In this document: piece after piece, positions 26,475 to 34,530 of the stretch
Layout: each line of letters starts with the position of its first letter
Numbering within the stretch: the first letter of the stretch is position 1
Origin: Gemmatimonadota bacterium
GTDB lineage: Bacteria; Gemmatimonadota; Gemmatimonadetes; Palauibacterales; KS3-K002
Length of the DNA stretch: 62,236 nucleotides
Direction: 5' to 3'
NCBI GenBank assembly: GCA_020344215.1
Contig: CP070815.1
Span: 3,593,511 to 3,655,746 of the forward strand
Translations under genes and position numbers: made by a program
Notes under the pieces: model-generated
Databases searched by the model: none
The model's input: the letters and a program-made list of their open reading frames with translations, nothing else
Told to the model about the DNA's origin: nothing

Positions 26475-27377
26475 CTACACGCGCAGAATCTTGCCGTAGT
26501 TCTTGTGGTTGAGATCCAGACCGGTCCAGCGCTCGATCGCCGAGAGCACACGGTACTTCGGGCGCTCATCCTTGTGCAGCTCGGTCCGTTTCACACCTGG
26601 AGGGTCGACCTGCCTCAACTCGTCGCTCCATTCCAGCGCCGCGATCCGCTCTTGCATAACCGCCGGATGCGATCCGCCATACACCGGTAGCCGACCGAGC
26701 GGGCCGTAGTCCATCGCGGCCACGCCGGCGTACTCGGCCTCCACAGCCTCCCTGCCCTTCCGGTGCGTCCAGAACGCCACGTGCTTGTTCTGCATCAGGC
26801 GCGGCGGCCGCACCCAGCCGTAGTGGAAGATGCGCGCGCCCGCACGGGCCACCGTCAGACGGCCCTGATCGGGATAACGGAACGACTGGGCGTCCCGGAC
26901 CGAGCGGATCCCCAGCCCGTTCCTGATTACGCGGATCTCCTTCTGGTACCAGCCGTGGCTCGTCTGATAGTGGTTGTAGTCGCCGAAGAAGTGGAGATAG
27001 TCGAAGAGCAGGCCTTCGACCCGTCGATCGGCGAGCAGCTGCTCGCAGCGCCCTCGGACGATCGGCAGGTCGTCTTCATGGACGACCTCATCGGCCTGGA
27101 TGTAGAAACACCAATCTCCGCTGCACTCGTCGAGTGCCACGTTGGTCAGCTGGCTGTAAGCGAGTGCGCCCGCCGCCTCGTCCCAGACGCCCTCGACGAT
27201 GCGAATACGCGGGTCTCCAATCGACTCCACGACTTCACGCGTCGTATCGTCGGGATCGCCCTCCGCAAGAGCGAGCACGAACTCATCAACGATCGGCAGG
27301 ATGGAGAGGATCGCTTCCTTGATAGGGTAGTACAGCTTGACCGCGTTCTTGGTGAACGAGAAGCCCGATATCCGCAT
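26475..27377 (-). CDS. Glycosyltransferase family 2-like protein
   Basis: 300-aa GT-A fold protein. It opens MRISGFSFTKNAVKLYYP, has a DEFVLALAEGDPDDTT strand-loop and an acidic QADEVVHEDDLP motif in the DxD position (about residue 95). A later FDYLHFFGDYNHY segment recalls family 2 enzymes that decorate glycans. The start ATG 27377 lies 11 bases after the stop of the upstream gene; a longer frame to 27443 would overlap that gene. It probably forms one unit with the GT87-like gene. Donor and acceptor are unknown. Confidence 0.85.
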   Translation of the reverse strand: MRISGFSFTKNAVKLYYPIKEAILSILPIVDEFVLALAEGDPDDTTREVVESIGDPRIRIVEGVWDEAAGALAYSQLTNVALDECSGDWCFYIQADEVVHEDDLPIVRGRCEQLLADRRVEGLLFDYLHFFGDYNHYQTSHGWYQKEIRVIRNGLGIRSVRDAQSFRYPDQGRLTVARAGARIFHYGWVRPPRLMQNKHVAFWTHRKGREAVEAEYAGVAAMDYGPLGRLPVYGGSHPAVMQERIAALEWSDELRQVDPPGVKRTELHKDERPKYRVLSAIERWTGLDLNHKNYGKILRV

Positions 27378-27387
27378 GACCCTAACC

Positions 27388-28755
27388 TCACACTTCGCCG
27401 GGCGGCACGACGGCAGGCTCGGCCACCCGGACTGCTGCTTCACTACGTCCTTCGCGCACTACCACGATCACCATAGCAGCCGCCAGGATCGACGCGCCGA
27501 GGAAGGGCAGCGAGAACGCCTGCAGCAGCCGCGACGCCGACGACGAGACGAGCAGGAACGATGCTACGAGTGAATAGAGTATCAATCTCCGCCCCGGCCT
27601 GGATGCGGGCCGTGTGCGAACGTAGTAGACCGCAGCCGTGTAAGGGAAGAGCAGAACCACATAGTGGTTGATCCACGAGATCGGCGATATGAAGAGCGCC
27701 GCGATCATCACGAGCGCGTACTCGAAAGAGAGCATTAACCTGTGTCGGTCGCCCAGCGGTGTGCGACAAATCCAAGCGAGAGCGACCACAATCACCAGCG
27801 ACAGCAACTTGACCACGCGGTCCGCCGCGACGTACCCGAGTGAGAGGAGATTGATGTAGAAGTCGGTGCGCCCCCCACCTGCCGGGGTCGCGGTGAAATA
27901 ACGGTGAAACGCCGCGCTCAACGACTGGTTCGTGTGCCGGAATCCGGCCACCCCTTCCGCCAGCGTTCCTTCCACGAGGAACGGGTTTAGCCTCCCGTAC
28001 CAGCCAGACATCACCGCGGTGAAGTGATCTATACCGAGTACGAGCGGCGGGACCAGTAACCAGCAGACCAGCAGACCCAGGACCGCGCCGAGCACTACCC
28101 GGTAGGCGCGCTTGTACGCGAAATACACGATGAACAGGCCCGGTGTCAGCTTGAGCGCCGTGATCAGCCCCAATGCGAGGCCGGCACTCAGGTCGGCACT
28201 CCGCTTGAACAGATAGAGCGCGAGGCATAGGAAGAACAGGATCACAATATTGACCTGCGCCGTCTCCAGGTTGCTGCCGATGATCCCCGCCGCGAGAACG
28301 AGCGGGATCCAGAACATCGACAGCCGCTTCCCCTCGACGCCGTCCGTCTCATCCACGGTGCGAACGCTCAGATACGTAGCACCGGCCGCCAGCACGAGGT
28401 TGAGCCAGAACCAGAGCGACGCCGCCAAGCGCGTCGGTAGCGGAACCAGCGGCGCGAACAGCAGACTGAAGAAGGGCGGGTACTTACCGATCGACGTGCG
28501 CTGCCACGAGTACTCGCGGTACACGTCGACACGCTCGTACACCAGGTCACGGCTGAATTCGATCCAATCATCGAACTGAGAGCCGTGCCCCTGAACGGCC
28601 CGCCTTACCATATTCCACCAGAGGAACGCGACCAGCACGACCAGAAGTGCGAGCAACACCCGCTTCGCCAGAGGCGAGCCAAGCGCCCCCGCGATCTTGT
28701 CCCAGACGCCGCCTCGCGGCTCGGTGACCTGACCCTGTTCTCGCAAGCTCCTCAC
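27388..28755 (-). CDS. GT87-family (DUF2029) membrane glycosyltransferase
   Basis: 455-aa polytopic protein with about ten to twelve helices and the GT-C style loop after the first helix, with GKYPPFFSLLFAPL and QFDDWIEFSRDLV. AQVNIVILFFLCLALYLF is also characteristic of the DUF2029 (GT87) family, whose members transfer mannose or other sugars from polyprenyl donors. The N terminus is cytoplasmic (about 30 residues). It is followed closely by the GT2-like gene. Confidence 0.87.
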   Translation of the reverse strand: MRSLREQGQVTEPRGGVWDKIAGALGSPLAKRVLLALLVVLVAFLWWNMVRRAVQGHGSQFDDWIEFSRDLVYERVDVYREYSWQRTSIGKYPPFFSLLFAPLVPLPTRLAASLWFWLNLVLAAGATYLSVRTVDETDGVEGKRLSMFWIPLVLAAGIIGSNLETAQVNIVILFFLCLALYLFKRSADLSAGLALGLITALKLTPGLFIVYFAYKRAYRVVLGAVLGLLVCWLLVPPLVLGIDHFTAVMSGWYGRLNPFLVEGTLAEGVAGFRHTNQSLSAAFHRYFTATPAGGGRTDFYINLLSLGYVAADRVVKLLSLVIVVALAWICRTPLGDRHRLMLSFEYALVMIAALFISPISWINHYVVLLFPYTAAVYYVRTRPASRPGRRLILYSLVASFLLVSSSASRLLQAFSLPFLGASILAAAMVIVVVREGRSEAAVRVAEPAVVPPGEV

Positions 28756-29021
28756 TCCGCAGCTCAGGACGGGCGTGTTTCAGCGCGCTCGAGTGGAGGA
28801 TTCTAAGAGGAAGTCGAGTAGCAGGCTACGGGGTGGGCCTGTTTCTTGCACTTTTGTACATTGCATTACCGTGCCCGGTGGCCGGCGTTGCGCTGCCGGC
28901 CGGTGCGCTCCATCTACGGTAGAACCCACCTTGCGGCCCTCGCCGAGCGCCGCGCTGGAGGGTTATATCCAGAGAGCCCGTTTGTCCCGTTTTGTAACAA
29001 GCTGCCCATGAGGAGGCGGAT
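28756..29021. promoter_or_regulatory. Divergent intergenic region upstream of the HMG-CoA synthase operon
   Basis: 266 bp between the GT87-like gene (leftward) and the HMG-CoA synthase gene (rightward). It has an AT-richer stretch at 28848-28875 (TTGCAC and TTGTAC-like hexamers) but no convincing -10 element at correct spacing. A purine-rich GAGGAGG site just precedes the ATG at 29022. Confidence 0.35.
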
Positions 29022-30068
29022 ATGGCAGGGTTAGTCGGTTACGGTGCCTACGTCCCACGTAAGCGGATCAGGACGGAAGAGATCGCGCGCCAGTGGGGCA
29101 AGAATCCGGAGACGATCAAGAGAGGGCTTCTGCTGCAGGAGAAGTCGGTCCCCGGTTTCGACGAGGACACGATCACCATCTCCGTCGCCGCCGGCCGTGC
29201 GGCGCTGACCCGTGCGGGCATCGACCCACAGAAGGTCGGCGCGCTTTACATCGGCTCGGAGTCGCACCCGTACGCGGTGAAGCCGAGTGGAACGGTAACG
29301 GCGGAGGCGTTGGGGATCGGGCCGGAGGTCCACATCGCCGACTTCGAGTTCGCCTGCAAGGCGGGTACGGAAGCGATGTTCGTGGCGCTGGGGCTGGTGG
29401 AGGCGGGCCGGGTCGAGTACGCGATGGGCATCGGGGCCGACACCTCACAGGGTGCGCCCGACGACGCTCTGGAGTTTTCGGCCTCGGCGGGCGGTGCCGC
29501 CTTCATCTTCGGAGCCGACGATCTTATAGCCGAGGTCATTGAGGCGTACAGTTACACGAGTGACACGCCGGACTTCTGGCGACGCGAAGGTGAGTTCTAC
29601 CCGCGTCACGGCGGCCGCTTCACCGGTGAGCCGGCATACTTCAAGCACGTGCTGGCAGCGAGTCGCGGGATCCTGGAGAAGACGGGTCTCAAGGCCGAGG
29701 ACTTCGCCTACGCCGTCTTCCATATGCCGAACGGCAAGTTCCCCATGTCGGCGGGCAAGCAGCTGGGCTTCAAGATAGAGCAGCTCGAGACGGGCTGGGT
29801 GGTCCCGACGATGGGCAACACCTATTCCGGTTCGTCGCCGACCGGGCTGGCGGCGATCCTCGATGTCGCCAAGCCCAACGATCTCATCCTGATCACGTCG
29901 TTCGGTTCAGGCGCAGGCAGCGACTCGTTCGTCTTGAAGGCGACGAAACGCCTACCCAAGGTACAGGGGCTCGCGCCTACGGTGCGTTCGATGCTCGACG
30001 GGCCGCGGCACTACGTGACGTATGGCGAGTACGCGAAGTTCAGGGAGAAGATGATCGTCAACGAGTGA
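29022..30068 (+). CDS. Archaeal-type hydroxymethylglutaryl-CoA synthase
   Basis: 348-aa thiolase-superfamily enzyme condensing acetyl-CoA with acetoacetyl-CoA to HMG-CoA. The nucleophile is C112 in FEFACKAGTEA, the likely general base is H234 in FHMPNGKFP, and GNTYSGSSPTGLAA is another family mark. Length and sequence style follow archaeal enzymes rather than the eukaryotic/Firmicute type of 390-500 aa. It is first in a four-gene operon with the thiolase and DUF35 partners with which the archaeal enzyme forms a complex. Whether HMG-CoA feeds a mevalonate pathway here is unknown, as no later pathway gene is in the window. Confidence 0.92.
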   Translation: MAGLVGYGAYVPRKRIRTEEIARQWGKNPETIKRGLLLQEKSVPGFDEDTITISVAAGRAALTRAGIDPQKVGALYIGSESHPYAVKPSGTVTAEALGIGPEVHIADFEFACKAGTEAMFVALGLVEAGRVEYAMGIGADTSQGAPDDALEFSASAGGAAFIFGADDLIAEVIEAYSYTSDTPDFWRREGEFYPRHGGRFTGEPAYFKHVLAASRGILEKTGLKAEDFAYAVFHMPNGKFPMSAGKQLGFKIEQLETGWVVPTMGNTYSGSSPTGLAAILDVAKPNDLILITSFGSGAGSDSFVLKATKRLPKVQGLAPTVRSMLDGPRHYVTYGEYAKFREKMIVNE

Positions 30069-30096
30069 CGGCGCCGAGTATGCTGACCGCAGGTGA

Positions 30097-30131
30097 CGAA
30101 TAGGGATTGTCGAATACCGATTAGCGAATAG
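30097..30131. repeat. Five 7-bp tandem repeats before the thiolase gene
   Basis: Five tandem heptamers: CGAATAG, GGATTGT, CGAATAC, CGATTAG, CGAATAG. CGAATA recurs exactly every 14 bp at 30097, 30111 and 30125. They lie in the 92-bp spacer between the HMG-CoA synthase stop and the thiolase start. Confidence 0.8.
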
Positions 30132-30160
30132 CCAAGCGGGGCACTGAGGGGAGACAACAA

Positions 30161-31309
30161 ATGCGTGAGGTTGCGATCGTTGGAGCCGGGATGACGCGAT
30201 TCGGCGAGCTCTGGAATCAGAGCCTGCGCGACATGTTCGTGGAGGCGGCGGCCGGAGCGTTGAACGACGCAGGAGCGGATCGGCTGGACACGATCTACGT
30301 CGGCTGCATGTCCGGCGGCCAGTTCGTGGGCCAGGAGCACCTGGGCCCGCTGATGGCCGATCACCTCGGTATGAATGGCGTGGCAGCAGTCCACGTCGAA
30401 TCGGCCTGCGCGTCCGGTGGCGTGGCGTTACGCCAGGCGTTCATCGACGTTGCCTCGGGAATGAGCGACCTGGTGCTGGCCGCAGGAATCGAGAAGATGA
30501 CGGACGGCGCCGACGTGACCAACGTGCTCGCCACGGCAGCCGACCAGGAACTCGAGGTCTATCATGGCGTCACCTTCCCGGGCCTCTACGCCATGATCGC
30601 CCGAGCCCACATGCAGGCCTACGGGACGACCGAAGAGGACCTCGCCTGGGTGTCGGTGAAGAATCATCGCCACGGCGCGATGAACGAGAAGGCACAGTTC
30701 CCCGGCGAGGTAACTCTCGAGCAGGTGATGGCCTCGTCCATGGTGGCCGAACCGCTCCGTTTGCTCCACTGCTCGCCGGTGAGCGACGGCGCTGCGGCCG
30801 TGCTGCTCTGCCCTCTCGATCAGGCCGGGCAGTACACCGACCGGCCGGTGAAGATCGTCGGCAGCGGCCTGGCCACGAGCTCGTTGGCGCTGGCGGAACG
30901 TGAGGATCCGGCGTTCCTGGATTCCGTGCAACTGTCGGCGGAACGGGCATACAAGATGGCCGGCGTCGGCCCGCGGGACATCCAGCTCGCCGAGGTGCAC
31001 GACTGCTTCTCGATCGCCGAGATCTGTTGCATCGAGGCGCTGGGATTCGTCGAGAAGGGTAAGGGCGGACCCGCGGCCAAGGACGGGCTGACGACCATCG
31101 GTGGCAGAATCCCGGTGAACACGAGCGGCGGCCTCAAGTCGAAGGGCCACCCGGTCGGTGCAACGGGTGTGGCGCAGACCATTGAGATCTTCAGACAGCT
31201 GCGCGGTGAGGCCGGTGGGCGCCAAGTGGAGAACGCGCGCCTCGGCCTTGCACAGAACATGGGTGGATCTGGAGCGAGCTCCGTGATCCACATCTTCCAG
31301 GGGGTGTGA
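30161..31309 (+). CDS. Archaeal-type acetyl-CoA acetyltransferase (thiolase)
   Basis: 382-aa thiolase of the SCP-x/archaeal type forming acetoacetyl-CoA. The nucleophile is C83 in VESACASGG. Catalytic His/Cys motifs follow as [11 protein letters not shown] and [12 protein letters not shown]. In archaea this protein passes acetoacetyl-CoA straight to HMG-CoA synthase with DUF35 as the bridge, and the present gene order is the same. It overlaps the DUF35 gene by four bases. Start ATG 30161 follows GAGGGGAG. Confidence 0.93.
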   Translation: MREVAIVGAGMTRFGELWNQSLRDMFVEAAAGALNDAGADRLDTIYVGCMSGGQFVGQEHLGPLMADHLGMNGVAAVHVESACASGGVALRQAFIDVASGMSDLVLAAGIEKMTDGADVTNVLATAADQELEVYHGVTFPGLYAMIARAHMQAYGTTEEDLAWVSVKNHRHGAMNEKAQFPGEVTLEQVMASSMVAEPLRLLHCSPVSDGAAAVLLCPLDQAGQYTDRPVKIVGSGLATSSLALAEREDPAFLDSVQLSAERAYKMAGVGPRDIQLAEVHDCFSIAEICCIEALGFVEKGKGGPAAKDGLTTIGGRIPVNTSGGLKSKGHPVGATGVAQTIEIFRQLRGEAGGRQVENARLGLAQNMGGSGASSVIHIFQGV

Positions 31310-31704
31310 TCATGCCGAGTCCGAGGTACACGAGGGAGATCCCCAGCCGTTACCGTCTCGAGGCCGGCCGCTGCAAGGGCTGCGACAAGGTGGCGTACCC
31401 GGCGCGGCGCGTTTGCCCCTCCTGCCGGGGGAAAGAGATCCAGATGGTCAACCTGACGCCGAAGGGCAAGGTCGTGACGTCGACGGTAATCCACGTCCCG
31501 CCCGACGATTTCCTGATGGAGGCGCCCTACGCCATGGCGATCGTCGAGACGCCGGAAGGCGCCCGCCTCATGACCCAGGTCGTCGACTGCGAGCCGTCGA
31601 CGGTGCTGCCGGGGATGGACGTGTCGCTCGAATTCCGTCTGATCCGGAAAGAGGGGAAGGGCGGCATCTTGTGTTACGGCCACAAGGCGGTGCCGGTCTT
31701 TTAG
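31306..31704 (+). CDS. DUF35 zinc-ribbon/OB-fold scaffold protein
   Basis: 132-aa protein with an N-terminal rubredoxin-like zinc ribbon (CKGC at about 20-23 and CPSC at about 35-38) and a C-terminal OB fold. In the archaeal thiolase/HMG-CoA synthase complex, DUF35 bridges the two enzymes and forms the shared CoA-binding site. Its overlap with the thiolase gene (ATGA) supports the same complex here. Confidence 0.93.
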   Translation: MIMPSPRYTREIPSRYRLEAGRCKGCDKVAYPARRVCPSCRGKEIQMVNLTPKGKVVTSTVIHVPPDDFLMEAPYAMAIVETPEGARLMTQVVDCEPSTVLPGMDVSLEFRLIRKEGKGGILCYGHKAVPVF

Positions 31705-31734
31705 CTACCGGCAGCGCGAGACGGGGGTACTGGA

Positions 31735-31920
31735 ATGCATAGGATCCAGGTTTGGGCCGAGCTCAGCGACGAGCACTACCGCGCCTACGAGTGCGAAGCG
31801 AAGCGCCGCGGCGTGCCGGTGGAGGAGCTCGTCGAGCAGACCGTCAACTGCTTGCTCAGGGAACTGGAGCAGGAAGAGGAGAACGGCTGCGGTCCCGAAC
31901 ATGTCATCAGCGCATCGTAG
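31735..31920 (+). CDS. Small ribbon-helix-helix-like protein
   Basis: 61-aa protein MHRIQVWAELSDEHYRAYEC..., with a short strand, then helices predicted in EHYRAYECEAKRRG and VEELVEQTVNCLLRELEQ. This resembles CopG/ribbon-helix-helix small proteins. It lies 30 bp after the DUF35 gene and before a strong terminator, so it is the last gene of the operon. No close function is recognised; a regulatory role is a guess. Good initiation context and acidic, non-random composition support a real gene. Confidence 0.62.
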   Translation: MHRIQVWAELSDEHYRAYECEAKRRGVPVEELVEQTVNCLLRELEQEEENGCGPEHVISAS

Positions 31921-31944
31921 CTGGTCGGGAAGCACACACGTAGA

Positions 31945-31988
31945 GGGCCGCGGGTACCGGTGAATCGGCGCCCGCGGCCCTTTGTCTT
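31945..31988 (+). terminator. Rho-independent terminator of the HMG-CoA synthase operon
   Basis: Perfect 10-bp GC stem, GGGCCGCGGG (31945-31954) with CCCGCGGCCC (31971-31980), around a 16-base loop, followed by TTTGTCTT. It lies between convergent genes. The U-rich side serves the plus strand. Confidence 0.85.
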
Positions 31989-32007
31989 CGAAGTATTCTT
32001 CGGCGAT

Positions 32008-33390
32008 TCAGTCCTCGAGCTGATCTATCACGTCCTCCGCGAGCTCAATGAGCAGCAGGCCGTCGTCCAGCGTCAACTTCCCGGTGTTGATAAAGGCCTC
32101 CACCTGGTTGATGAATGCCTGGAGGACGTTGGCCGCGGTCTTCGCCCTGCCCTTCTCGATGTGTTTCTCGGCGTTGTAGACCTTGACGAGCAGCGAGTTG
32201 CCCAGCCCGCGGTTCAGGAAGCCCTCGTCGATCAGGTCGTTGACGATGGACTTTATCTCATCTACGGGATCGCCCGGGGTGGGCGGCCCGGCTCCGTTGA
32301 GGTTCCAGAGCGTCGCGTGGCGGTCACCGCTGCTCGGATCGCTGAAGCCGACGACCAGGCCGTGCGAGTTGATGTCCCGTGCATGAGCGGTCAGGCCGCC
32401 CAGCGTGCCGAGATCGACGATGGTGCCGTCCGGCTTCCAGAGCGTCGCCCGCACCTCACCCGATCCGTCCTCGCTGTCGCCCACCGCCCAACCGTCGTCG
32501 GTGATCTCGTACGCCGCGCCGTTGTTGCCCCCCAGCGTGCCGAGATCAACCATCTCCCCTTCTTCGGGCCAGATGAACGGGCGCTGCCAGGCGAGTTCGT
32601 TCTGCGCCCACCCCACAACCCGGGAGATCTCGTTGATCCCCAAGGCCTCACTCTGCGCGCCGCCTAGTGTACCCAGGTCGACCGGCGACTTCTGCGGAAT
32701 CCAGAGTACGGCGTGGTTATACGTGTTGGCCAACGCCGACTTCCCGGCGACCCGCCCCTCTTCGTTGATGTCGAGAGCCGTACTGGCGGTACCGCCCAGG
32801 CTGCCGAGCACCGTGAGGTTGGTGGGCGAATGCCAGACGATCGCGTTGTAGCTGCCCGACAAGCTCAGCGCTGCCCCGATGATCTCGCCGGCATCGTTCA
32901 CGTTGTAGCAGTAGCTCGACTTGTGCCCCGAGGGGACACCGATGCTCCGCATCCCGCCTTCCTCGGTCCAGAAGAACCCGCGGGTCCCTTCCCCGCTCTT
33001 AATGCCCCAGCCGACGACCACGCCGTTTTTGTTCACGCCTTCCGCACGGGTGAAGCTCCAGCCGGCCCCGGTGATGTCCTGCATGCCGCCATCCTCCGTC
33101 CAGAGGAAGGCGTGGTAGTCCCAATCAGAGATCGCGCCTACCCCGACGACCCAACCGTTCTCGTTCACGGCCAGGGCCTCGCTCCAGGTACCGTCCCCGA
33201 GCGTCCCGAGATCTTGCACGGGTACACCCTCGCTCGAGTACCCCATGGCGGATAGCGCTCTGACGGAAGCCGTACTCAAATCGTCGAACACCGGGCCGGT
33301 TATCGGATCCTGATCAGAGCAGCCCGCCCAGACGACGAGCGATAGCCCAAGGACTGAGACCGTCAGGTTCCGAGACAGGACGCCGATCAT
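32008..33390 (-). CDS. HAF-repeat lipoprotein with C-terminal FIMAH-type domain
   Basis: 460-aa lipoprotein. Lipobox VVWAGC is followed by about eight HAF repeats of about 45 residues (about 55-365), each carrying DLGTLGG-like and N-x-x-G-x-V-V-G motifs. It ends in a FIMAH-like domain (about 378-460) with NSLLVKVYNAEKHIEKG and VLQAFINQVEAFINTGKL. The start is ATG 33390 just behind GGAGGT. It is a paralogue of the HAF protein at 21478, with a different C terminus. Role unknown; surface binding is likely. Confidence 0.87.
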   Translation of the reverse strand: MIGVLSRNLTVSVLGLSLVVWAGCSDQDPITGPVFDDLSTASVRALSAMGYSSEGVPVQDLGTLGDGTWSEALAVNENGWVVGVGAISDWDYHAFLWTEDGGMQDITGAGWSFTRAEGVNKNGVVVGWGIKSGEGTRGFFWTEEGGMRSIGVPSGHKSSYCYNVNDAGEIIGAALSLSGSYNAIVWHSPTNLTVLGSLGGTASTALDINEEGRVAGKSALANTYNHAVLWIPQKSPVDLGTLGGAQSEALGINEISRVVGWAQNELAWQRPFIWPEEGEMVDLGTLGGNNGAAYEITDDGWAVGDSEDGSGEVRATLWKPDGTIVDLGTLGGLTAHARDINSHGLVVGFSDPSSGDRHATLWNLNGAGPPTPGDPVDEIKSIVNDLIDEGFLNRGLGNSLLVKVYNAEKHIEKGRAKTAANVLQAFINQVEAFINTGKLTLDDGLLLIELAEDVIDQLED

Positions 33391-33744
33391 CTCCACCTCC
33401 GTGGACAGATGGTGCCAGCGGGATTCGACGGGATCGAACGCCGCCGGCCATCCAGCGCCCTGTCCTCGTGGCCGGATGTACGGCAGGCACCGCTCGGAAG
33501 GGCAACATCGGTGCCATTTTAGGAGGTTACCGGAAGTGTTTCCGGGTGGCCCGGTTACGGTCTCAAGTTACCGTCTCGTATCGCCTCATGTTCACCTGTT
33601 TCGCCCATATTTTCCCCAGTGATTCGGTCGATTTGTCCGCCCGTCGGGACGTTACCGCATCGTAACACCACCCGGCGCCAGGCAAACGAGAAGGGCGCGG
33701 CTCGAAGCAGGCGCCTTGAATTGTACGACGGCCAGCGGAGGGCT
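33391..33744. promoter_or_regulatory. Upstream region of the second HAF lipoprotein gene
   Basis: 354-bp spacer, with the HAF gene reading left from it and the PagL-like gene ending at its right side. I see small inverted segments (for example GGTTACGG and CCGTAACC-like halves near 33554-33575) but no clear promoter, riboswitch or gene. AT-richer sequence at 33590-33640 may hold the promoter. Confidence 0.3.
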
Positions 33745-34491
33745 TTATCTGAAGCGCGAGATCCCGGCGTAGAAGAACTGGGTGTCGAGGCCTGGGTTCA
33801 CGTCCGCCAGCCCTCCGTTCGAGAAATGATGGAACTCGAACCCGAGCGACAGTGCCAGATCAGAAGGACCGCTGAACTGGAGCCCAGCGCGGAAATCGAA
33901 CGCGAAGTTGAGCGCTGTGCCTCCCGGGACGGGGACGTCGCGCGCGAAGAAGAGGAATCCTGCCGTGCCACCGACCCAGAGCCTTATCCGCCCGCTTGGC
34001 AACAGGTACAGCTGGAGGCCGAGCGGCGACGCACCGAAACCGTAGACCGAGCTCCACTCGGCCATCTCCACGCCATCGATGACCCAGCGGTCCTGCACGC
34101 GGTCGTAGTAGACGTCCACGCCCTTCGGGATCCCCGACACGACCGCCAATGGTACAACATCCACAACATACTCGAGCGCAAGCTTACGGCTCGCCTCCAG
34201 GACCTTCCCGTAGCGCAGCCCGATCATCGCAAACCCGCTGCCAACGGCCTGATCAATGTCCCCGCCCCCAGAATGAATCGAGATGGCAAAGTGCGCGCCG
34301 AGCTCCGTCGTACCGACCTCGAGCCCGTGTGGCCGTTCAGCAGCGACGGGCCCTGCAGGCGGATCGGCGATCAGGCTGCCGCCTGCCGGCTGGGCGAAGG
34401 CGAGCCCGAAGCCCAACGCCACGTGCAGCGCGCAGAGCAACGCAAAGGCGCTGAGCGCTTCGACGAGCACCGTCCCTCGGCCTACGCCCAT
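33745..34491 (-). CDS. PagL/acyloxyacyl hydrolase-like outer membrane protein
   Basis: 248-aa secreted protein with a signal peptide and beta-barrel character. The C-terminal segment GFEFHHFSNGGLADVNPGLD contains the H-x-S-N-G-G pattern seen in lipid A 3-O-deacylases of the PagL type. These remove an acyl chain from lipid A at the outer membrane. Other residues of the catalytic set cannot be confirmed by eye, so enzyme activity is provisional. The start could be ATG 34491 (my choice) or TTG 34530; neither has a strong ribosome site. It follows the S9 peptidase gene after 39 bp. Confidence 0.72.
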   Translation of the reverse strand: MGVGRGTVLVEALSAFALLCALHVALGFGLAFAQPAGGSLIADPPAGPVAAERPHGLEVGTTELGAHFAISIHSGGGDIDQAVGSGFAMIGLRYGKVLEASRKLALEYVVDVVPLAVVSGIPKGVDVYYDRVQDRWVIDGVEMAEWSSVYGFGASPLGLQLYLLPSGRIRLWVGGTAGFLFFARDVPVPGGTALNFAFDFRAGLQFSGPSDLALSLGFEFHHFSNGGLADVNPGLDTQFFYAGISRFR

Positions 34492-34530
34492 CGAGGAGAC
34501 GCTATCCGTGGCGGGAGTGCGGTTTCCCAA

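Noticed and set aside
33391..33744. Possible cyclic-di-GMP or other riboswitch upstream of the HAF lipoprotein gene
   Set aside because: I looked for conserved cores such as GCAAACC and paired stems of known classes and found none.
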